A stretch of DNA of 64,000 nucleotides, from assembly GCA_007859745.1 (NCBI GenBank), contig SMLU01000001.1:1364001-1428000 (forward strand), given 5' to 3'. The translations under genes were made by a program, and so were the position numbers. A model generated the notes under the pieces. The model made no database searches. It was not told where the DNA came from and saw only the letters and a list, made by a program, of their open reading frames with translations. Each line of letters opens with the position of its first letter. Positions within the stretch are counted from its first letter, which is position 1. Shown here in pieces: positions 57,316 through 64,000 of the stretch. The DNA is from Phycisphaerae bacterium RAS1 (GTDB taxonomy: Bacteria; Planctomycetota; Phycisphaerae; UBA1845; Fen-1342).

Positions 57316-57888
57316 TCACGGCTTTGGGGCCGCGTCCTTGACCTCGATCGTCACGGGCGTGTTCACACCGGTGATCGACTCCCAGATGGACGCCGTCGGC
57401 GCTCCCGAAAGCAGCCAGCGCACAATCGCCAGCGTCACCGGCCGCAGCACCAGGCCGATCGAGGCCTTCGCGTTGGGGGTGATGCGCTTGCGGAGCGTGC
57501 GGCGGAGGCGGCGGACGGCGTCGTGCAATCCCTCGCCGTCCGGGGGGTTGACGTTGAGCGGGGCATCTTTCAGTTCGTGAAAAGCTGACTCGAAGCGCGA
57601 CTCGAGTTGCTCCTCGGTCAATCCGGCCCAAAGGCCGATATCGACTTCCTCCAGCTCAGCCAGCTCGCGCGTCTGGGTTCGCAGCCCGGCTGCCAGCCAC
57701 TCTGCGGCCTGGCGCGAGAGACCGTCGGGGCCGTGCAGGATCCGGGCGAGCTGGAGCGGGCGCAGCGACTCGATCCAGGATTCGCATTGTGCTCTTGCCC
57801 CCGGGAGAGACTCGAGCTCGGTCCGCCCCAGCAGCCGCCCCTCGGCGCGCCACTCCGACGCGGCGCAGGGAATGAGCGCCACGTTCAT
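57316..57888 (-). CDS. histidine-phosphatase-fold protein with lost catalytic residues
   Basis: A 190-residue protein that aligns with phosphoglycerate mutase-like phosphatases, which start L-I-R-H-G-x-T-E-W-N-x-E-G-R. Here it reads L-I-P-C-A-A-S-E-W-R-A-E-G-R: the catalytic Arg-His-Gly (residues 7-9) is Pro-Cys-Ala. The Arg of the L-S-R motif (residue 59) and E-E-x-x-x-G-x-W remain. The second His position near 155 (usually S-H-G) appears as L-R-P. So it is probably not a phosphatase but keeps the fold. The ATG at 57888 overlaps the rpe stop (ATGA), indicating coupled translation with rpe. Confidence 0.8.
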   Translation of the reverse strand: MNVALIPCAASEWRAEGRLLGRTELESLPGARAQCESWIESLRPLQLARILHGPDGLSRQAAEWLAAGLRTQTRELAELEEVDIGLWAGLTEEQLESRFESAFHELKDAPLNVNPPDGEGLHDAVRRLRRTLRKRITPNAKASIGLVLRPVTLAIVRWLLSGAPTASIWESITGVNTPVTIEVKDAAPKP

Positions 57889-58580
57889 GCCGTCGCCCTC
57901 GCCGCGCCGCATTCGTCGCAGACGCGCTGCAGGTCGTGGAACAGCGCCGCCGCGTCTCCGCGGCCGCCGGCGAAGACCGCCGAGCCGGCCACCAGCGTGT
58001 CGGCTCCGGCGGCGATGGCCAGCGGAGCCGTGTCGCGGTTGATGCCGCCGTCCACCTCGAGCCACTGCTGCGGCCGGAGCCGGGCTTTGAGCGATTCGAT
58101 CTTGGGTAGGCACTCGCGGATGAAGGCTTGTCCGCCGAAGCCCGGCCAGACGGTCATGACCAGCACGATATCGACTTCCGGCAGGATGTCGAACAGGGCT
58201 TCGGCGGGCGTGCCTGGGTTGAGGCTGACGCCGACCTTGGCGCCCAGGTCGCGAATCTGGCGGATCAGGTCGCGCGGCTGCGGCGTGACTTCAATGTGGA
58301 AAGTGATGCTGTCGGCCCCGGCCTTGACGAACGCCGGGGCATACTTGCCCGGATCGGTGATCATCAGGTGCGTGTCGAGGAAGAGCTCGGTGCAGCGATT
58401 GACGCCGGCGACCACCGGAACGCCGATCGAGAGATTGGGCACGAAGTGGCCGTCCATGACGTCCAGGTGCAGGAGCGTCGCGCCGGCGCGTTCGACGGCG
58501 GCGATCTGCTCGGCAAGCCGGCCCATGTCGGCGTCGAGGATGGAGGGGGCGATCCGAATGTGGCGGGGCTGCTCGGTCAT
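57885..58580 (-). CDS. rpe: ribulose-phosphate 3-epimerase
   Basis: Interconverts ribulose 5-phosphate and xylulose 5-phosphate in the pentose phosphate pathway. It is 231 residues, a TIM barrel. Conserved parts are I-A-P-S-I-L near the start, H-L-D-V-M-D-G-H-F-V-P-N near 38-49, V-M-T-V-W-P-G-F-G-G-Q and V-D-G-G-I-N. Met/Thr replaces the common V-M-S-V-N. ATG 58580 has no purine-rich site because family F repeat sequence lies right upstream. It is followed by the coupled pseudophosphatase gene and preceded by pgk. Confidence 0.95.
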   Translation of the reverse strand: MTEQPRHIRIAPSILDADMGRLAEQIAAVERAGATLLHLDVMDGHFVPNLSIGVPVVAGVNRCTELFLDTHLMITDPGKYAPAFVKAGADSITFHIEVTPQPRDLIRQIRDLGAKVGVSLNPGTPAEALFDILPEVDIVLVMTVWPGFGGQAFIRECLPKIESLKARLRPQQWLEVDGGINRDTAPLAIAAGADTLVAGSAVFAGGRGDAAALFHDLQRVCDECGAARATA

Positions 58581-58600
58581 AGGCAGGAGGAAGAAAAAGA

Positions 58601-58752
58601 AAAACCACAGAGGCACAGAGGCGCAGAGAAGGCAGATTCATGGGAAAAGGAGGGCACGAGGCGCGCAGGCAGGTGTAGTCGCGGAGACTCGTCGTCCCGG
58701 CGTCGCTCCATCCATTCCCGACGCATTCTCTGTGCCTCTGTGCCTCTGGGGT
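58601..58752. repeat. family F inverted-repeat element (about 150 bp)
   Basis: The left arm AACCACAGAGGCACAGAGG (58603-58630) faces the right arm CTCTGTGCCTCTGTGCCTCTGGGG (58727-58750). It fills the whole pgk-rpe gap. It shares arms and length with 14543-14694. Confidence 0.82.
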
Positions 58753-58760
58753 CTGTTTTC

Positions 58761-60011
58761 TCAGGCTTCATCGAGCACGTCGATCGGCGCGAAGGCCTTT
58801 CCTTCCAGAAACTCCAGCGACGCGCCGCCGCCGGTGCTGATGTGCGACATCTTCTCCGCCAAGCCGGCTTCTTCGACTGCCGCGGCGCTGTCGCCGCCGC
58901 CGATGACCGAGATGGCTCCGCGGGCGGTGGCATCGGCGATCATGCGCGCCATGGCGACCGTGCCGGCGTCGAAGGGTTTGGTCTCGAAGGCGCCCAGCGG
59001 GCCGTTCCAGACGATCGTGCCGGCGCCGGAGATGTAACGCTCAAATTCCTTCAGCGTCTTCGGCCCGACATCCAGCCCCATCAGCTCGTCGGGCAGCGGG
59101 CCGTCGATGTACGTAACGGTGATGTCGGCCGCCAGTTGCGGCGCGGCGGCTGAGTCGAGCGGCAAATGCAGCTTTCTGCCGGCCTTGGCCAGCAGCGAGC
59201 GGGCCAGTTCGAGCTTGTCGCGCTCGCACAAACTGCGGCCGACGCCCTTGCCCTGCGCTGCCCAGAAGGTGTAGGTCATCGCGCCGCCGATCAGGATGTG
59301 ATCGACGCGGTCGAGCAAGTGCTCGATCACGCCGATCTTGTCGCTCACCTTCGCGCCGCCCAGCACGGCGACGAACGGCCGCTTCGGCTCGCGCAGCGCC
59401 TGGCCGAGATACTGAAGCTCTTTCTCGACAAGGAAGCCCATCGCCCGCGCACCGGCCGGCAGCAGCCTCGGCACGTCATACATGCTCACGTGCTTGCGGT
59501 GGCAGGTGCCGAAGGCGTCGTTGACGTACATCTCGCCCAGGGCAGCGATGCCTTTGGCGAACGCCGACCGCTTCGCGTCCTGCTCGGGTGTAAGCTTTTT
59601 GTCGGGGTTCTTCTTCGCCAGGTCGATGATGGTCTCGGCGTCGTGAAAGCGCACATTCTCAAGCAGCAGCACTTCGCCGTCTCGCAGCTTGCTCGCGGCC
59701 GCTTCGACCTCGGCGCCGACGCAGTCCTTCGCAAACGCCACGCTCTTGCCGAGCAGCTCGCCCAGGCGCGCCGCGACAGGCGCGAGCGAGTGCTTCCAAT
59801 CCTCCTTCGGATCGCCCACCGGCCGGCCGAGGTGGCTCATCACGATCGCACGCCCGCCGCCGGCGGTCACGTGCTGGAGCGTCGGCAGGAACATGCGGAT
59901 GCGGCGGTCGTCGGTGATGTGCTGCGACTTGTCGAGCGGGACGTTCAGATCGCCGCGGATCAGTACGCGCCTGCCGCGGACGCTCAGGTTGCGGACCGAT
60001 TTCTTCGCCAT
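58761..60011 (-). CDS. pgk: phosphoglycerate kinase
   Basis: Converts 1,3-bisphosphoglycerate and ADP to 3-phosphoglycerate and ATP. It is 416 residues. Motifs are R-G-D-L-N-V-P near the start, S-H-L-G-R-P, N-D-A-F-G-T-C-H-R, V-L-G-G-A-K-V-S-D-K, N-G-P-L-G-A-F-E and G-G-G-D-S-A-A-A. AAGGACGACGAC precedes the ATG at 60011. It lies between gapA and rpe on the same strand, as expected for a glycolysis/pentose phosphate cluster. Confidence 0.96.
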   Translation of the reverse strand: MAKKSVRNLSVRGRRVLIRGDLNVPLDKSQHITDDRRIRMFLPTLQHVTAGGGRAIVMSHLGRPVGDPKEDWKHSLAPVAARLGELLGKSVAFAKDCVGAEVEAAASKLRDGEVLLLENVRFHDAETIIDLAKKNPDKKLTPEQDAKRSAFAKGIAALGEMYVNDAFGTCHRKHVSMYDVPRLLPAGARAMGFLVEKELQYLGQALREPKRPFVAVLGGAKVSDKIGVIEHLLDRVDHILIGGAMTYTFWAAQGKGVGRSLCERDKLELARSLLAKAGRKLHLPLDSAAAPQLAADITVTYIDGPLPDELMGLDVGPKTLKEFERYISGAGTIVWNGPLGAFETKPFDAGTVAMARMIADATARGAISVIGGGDSAAAVEEAGLAEKMSHISTGGGASLEFLEGKAFAPIDVLDEA

Positions 60012-60071
60012 GTCGTCGTCCTTGGTTGGTTGGACGCCACCGCCGCGCCGCACGCCGTCCGACGCCGATCA

Positions 60072-60191
60072 TGTCCGAACCCGCCGCGCCAAGCGGCGGG
60101 TTGACGTCCGTGCACGAACAAGCGATGACGCGTCGCGACGCGTTCCGGATATTGTGAGTCAACCCGCTGCTTGGCGCAGCGGGTTCGGACA
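60072..60191. repeat. family A paired palindrome (best-preserved copy)
   Basis: The left arm 60072-60109 and right arm 60158-60191 are near-perfect inverse copies (GTCCGAACCCGCCGCGCCAA plus GCGGCGGGTTGACG), with a 48-bp spacer between gapA and pgk. The spacer has its own inversion (ACGCGTCGCGACGCGT). Confidence 0.85.
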
Positions 60192-60255
60192 GGCTGCCGC
60201 CCGCGCGGGGGTGGCCGCTACACGAGTCCCGCGGTCGCAACAGCAGCGCCAAGCG

Positions 60256-61689
<1,434 letters not shown>

Positions 61690-63084
61690 ATGGCATTGAC
61701 AGTCACCAACACGAACACACTCCGCCTGCTGAACATCCTCAACAGCACGGCGAGTGCGCAGAGCAACGCGCTGACACGCCTGTCGACCGGGTCGCGGATC
61801 AACCGCGGCGCCGACGACCCGGCCGGCCTGATCGCCTCGCGCGGCATTGACACGGAGTTGACGAGCGTCAACGCCGCCCTGTCGAACAACCAGCGCACCG
61901 ACGCGATTCTGAATGTGGCGGACAGCGCCATTGGTCAGATTTCCGGCCTGCTGGACGAAGTGTCCAAGCTGGCCCAGGCGTCAGCCAACTCGGCCGGCCT
62001 GAGCGCCGACGAGCTGGCCGCCAACCAGTCGCAGATCGACAACATTCTGCAGTCGGTCGACCGCATCGTCGGCACGACCGAGTTCAACGGCAAGAAGCTG
62101 CTGGACGGCTCGCAGCGGGTCAACAGCTCCGGCGTGGACAACTCCGAAATCTCGGACGTCCGCATCTTCAGCCGCGACAGCAGCTCGTCGAGCACGACCG
62201 TGACGGTCGACGTCACCACCGCCGCCACGCAGGCCTCGCTGGCCAGCTACGCGACGACTTCGGCGGCCAGCGACACGAGCATCTCGGTTCAGGGCAAGCT
62301 GGGCAGCGCCGTGATCGAGATCACCGCGGGCGAGAATCTCTCGTCGGTTGCGGCGAAGATCAACGCCGCCACCGCTCAGACCGGCGTCACGGCCTCGGCC
62401 ACGGCGGCCAGCCTGTCGCTCAACAGCCAGACCTACGGCACCAGTGCGTTCGTCCGCGTGAGCGTGATCAGCGGCGACACCACGAACTACACGAATAACA
62501 ACGACTCGGGTAGCAACGCCGTCGCCACCGTGAACGGCCAGCAGGCCGCGGTCGACGGCCTGAACGTCAACTACAGCGCCAACGGCCTGAGCCTGACCTT
62601 CAACCTGACCGAGACGTTCAACCAGGCGACCGGATCGTCGTCGTTCACCGTCAGCGACGGCGGCGCGACATTCCAGCTCGGCACGGATGCGTCCACCCGC
62701 GCCACCATCGGCATCGACAGCCTGTACACCCAGCAGCTCGGCTCCGCCTCGCTGGGCTACCTGTCGTCGCTCAAGAGCGGCGGCGCCAACAGCCTGCTCT
62801 CCAACCCGAGCCAGGCCGCGACGATCGCCGCCGAAGCCTCGGCCCAGATCGCCAAATCTCAAGGCCGGGTCGGTGGATTCCAGAAGTTCCAGGTGCAGTC
62901 GGCCCTGAAGACGCTCGAAGCGTCGAAGGAAGGTCTCGCGACCGCCCGCAGCGTCATCGCGGACACCGACTTCGCCGCCGAATCGGCCGAGTTGAACCGT
63001 CAGAACGTGCTCCTGCAGTCAGCGCTGGGCCTCTTGGGCCTGGCGAATCAGCAGAGCTCGCAGGTGCTCTCGCTGCTGCGGTAA
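61690..63084 (+). CDS. flagellin
   Basis: The flagellar filament protein, 464 residues. The conserved N-terminal helix region covers about 1-130 (L-R-L-L-N-I-L-N, L-S-T-G-S-R-I-N-R-G-A-D-D-P-A-G-L) and the C-terminal helix region about 375-464 (Q-G-R-V-G-G-F-Q-K-F, F-A-A-E-S-A-E-L-N-R-Q-N-V-L-L-Q). The Ser/Thr/Ala-rich central domain is the exposed part. ATG 61690 gives M-A-L-T-V-T-N-T-N; the longer reading is not conserved. No other flagellar gene is nearby. A strong terminator follows. Confidence 0.95.
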   Translation: MALTVTNTNTLRLLNILNSTASAQSNALTRLSTGSRINRGADDPAGLIASRGIDTELTSVNAALSNNQRTDAILNVADSAIGQISGLLDEVSKLAQASANSAGLSADELAANQSQIDNILQSVDRIVGTTEFNGKKLLDGSQRVNSSGVDNSEISDVRIFSRDSSSSSTTVTVDVTTAATQASLASYATTSAASDTSISVQGKLGSAVIEITAGENLSSVAAKINAATAQTGVTASATAASLSLNSQTYGTSAFVRVSVISGDTTNYTNNNDSGSNAVATVNGQQAAVDGLNVNYSANGLSLTFNLTETFNQATGSSSFTVSDGGATFQLGTDASTRATIGIDSLYTQQLGSASLGYLSSLKSGGANSLLSNPSQAATIAAEASAQIAKSQGRVGGFQKFQVQSALKTLEASKEGLATARSVIADTDFAAESAELNRQNVLLQSALGLLGLANQQSSQVLSLLR

Positions 63085-63119
63085 TCCGCAGCCAGCGGCC
63101 TGATCCTTCGCTCATCGCA

Positions 63120-63162
63120 GGAGCCGGGCGGTCCGAAAGGGCCGTCCGGCTCCATTTTTTTT
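63120..63162 (+). terminator. rho-independent terminator of the flagellin gene
   Basis: A 15-bp stem (63120-63134 with 63139-63153, two G-U pairs) is closed by a GAAA loop and followed by A and eight T (63155-63162), 36 bp after the flagellin stop. It is the clearest intrinsic terminator in the window. Confidence 0.93.
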
Positions 63163-63214
63163 CTGCCGCCGACTCGCCGTCACCTCATGCCCGTCGCCGC
63201 ATCCAAGCTAATGA

Positions 63215-63298
63215 TCCGAGCCGCGACCGTAAGGAAGCGTCTGCATCGCAGGCTCCGTCGTGCCGCAGGAACCGCTCCCTTACGGTCGCGGCTCGGAT
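63215..63298. repeat. family B paired palindrome
   Basis: The left arm 63215-63240 and right arm 63270-63298 are consensus copies facing each other across about 30 bp, between flagellin and the last gene. Confidence 0.85.
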
Positions 63299-63384
63299 CA
63301 CCCGAAAACGCCAGCCGGGGCGTTACGCCGTCGCCTATCGTGGTGGATGGCGTCCCGCATTCAAACAGCCAACGAGGGAGCGAC

Positions 63385-64000
63385 ATGGCTCGAACCTTCT
63401 TATTGCGCGCGGCGTCGTGCGGCTTGATGGCGGCGGCGGCCGGAATCGCGGCGGCACAGGTCGTGATCGGCGGAATCAGCTTCGCTGATCGGGCCGCCCA
63501 AGGCGATATCACGCTGGGCGTTTTCGACGGCGGGATCGCCGTCATCAATCTCGATGCCGACGGCTTCCCCGACGTGGTCATCGGTGATCGCTCCACGCGC
63601 AACGACCGGCTGTTGCACAACGAGCCCGACCCCGACAACCCAGGGCAGCGCATCTTCGTCGACGCGACCGCCGGAAGCGGCCTGAACGACGCCGACGGCC
63701 TGGCCCGCGAAGGCGACGGCGTTATCGTTTTCGACTATGACAATGACGGCGACGACGACATTTTCTTCACCGGCGTGCAGGCCTCGCCGCTCTCCTCCGG
63801 CCTCTTGTATCGCAACGACGGCGGAACCTTCGTCAATGTCTCCGTGGCGGCGGGCGTTCGCATCGCCGACTTCCGGGCGCACGCCGCGGCCGTCGGCGAT
63901 TATGACCTCGACGGCGACAACGACCTCATGCTGGGCGGTCCGAACAGCGTCCCACTGCGATTGCTGCGGAACAACGGCGACGGCACGTTTTCATCGGCCC
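63385..64000 (+). CDS. secreted FG-GAP/VCBS repeat protein, cut by window end
   Basis: An open frame starting at ATG 63385 (GAGGGAG upstream) that runs off the right edge; 205 codons are visible. A signal peptide covers about 1-24 (A-A-G-I-A-A-A-Q). FG-GAP-type calcium motifs follow: I-N-L-D-A-D-G-F-P-D-V-V near 53-64, F-D-Y-D-N-D-G-D-D-D-I-F near 117-128 and G-D-Y-D-L-D-G-D-N-D-L near 172-182. Such proteins form beta propellers, often on the cell surface or secreted. The full domain set cannot be known from here. Confidence 0.88.
   Translation, partial: MARTFLLRAASCGLMAAAAGIAAAQVVIGGISFADRAAQGDITLGVFDGGIAVINLDADGFPDVVIGDRSTRNDRLLHNEPDPDNPGQRIFVDATAGSGLNDADGLAREGDGVIVFDYDNDGDDDIFFTGVQASPLSSGLLYRNDGGTFVNVSVAAGVRIADFRAHAAAVGDYDLDGDNDLMLGGPNSVPLRLLRNNGDGTFSSA

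Noticed and set aside
55721-57631. A minus-strand open frame of 636 codons
   Set aside because: Antisense to the EEP-fold secreted protein, which has a signal peptide and calcium loops.
57316-57888. Annotation as an active phosphoglycerate mutase or CobC-type phosphatase
   Set aside because: The catalytic Arg-His-Gly and the second His site are both replaced.

Overview
The window is about 64 kb of GC-rich bacterial chromosome, densely coded on both strands. The best fit is a planctomycete (Planctomycetota, Phycisphaerae or a related uncultured lineage). This rests on several secreted proteins ending in dockerin-like calcium-binding repeats with the core N-C-D-G-x-x-N-V-L-D-I-N, a PEP-CTERM protein, HAF-repeat and FG-GAP surface proteins, an LpxC-FabZ fusion in a lipid A operon, and many dispersed palindromic repeats between genes. 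The LpxD/LpxC-FabZ/LpxA set and an OmpH/Skp-like chaperone indicate a Gram-negative envelope with lipid A. A flagellin gene suggests motility. No rRNA, CRISPR array, transposase or prophage was seen. One tRNA (Gln, anticodon TTG) is present.

Layout. 0.2-8 kb: trmB coupled to a sigma factor, a HAF-repeat protein, a secreted protein, a PQQ-type propeller protein, and an ATP-dependent DNA ligase coupled to a BRCT-MerR-TPR fusion. 8-17.5 kb, minus strand: a long co-directional run glmU(short)-prs-rplY-pth-rpsF-ssb-rpsR-rplI-dnaB, then a pseudo-receiver protein and a diguanylate cyclase. 17.6-33 kb: tRNA-Gln, CPBP protease, lysine 6-transaminase, HtrA protease, RMD1/DUF155 protein, EF-P-like protein, an unknown 529-residue protein, a radical SAM protein, PEP-CTERM protein, TerC and nadB. 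34-44 kb: rodA, an alpha/beta hydrolase, a four-repeat secreted protein, MgtC, a lipoprotein, an ABC permease/ATPase pair and a coiled-coil membrane protein. 44.5-51 kb, minus strand: ompH-lpxD-lpxC/fabZ-lpxA-oxidoreductase, with a CDP-alcohol phosphatidyltransferase upstream. 51-55.5 kb: pcm, a TlyA-like methyltransferase without an S4 domain, a three-gene TIGR04255 cassette and a nitrilase-family amidohydrolase. 55.6-64 kb: a secreted EEP nuclease-like protein, a gapA-pgk-rpe-pseudophosphatase carbon-metabolism cluster, flagellin with a strong terminator, and a truncated FG-GAP protein at the right edge.

The most unusual signal is the number of palindromic intergenic elements: at least ten sequence families in 64 kb, often as paired inverted arms 15-60 bp apart. 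Several overlap the 3' ends of genes and supply the stop codon. Three unrelated proteins end in S-E-P-R-x-stop because of one repeat family, and two convergent genes both stop at the TAG of a shared TAGCAGCCC motif. Other points of interest are the ligase/BRCT-MerR-TPR pair, a histidine phosphatase-fold pseudoenzyme translationally coupled to Rpe, and the TIGR04255 cassette.
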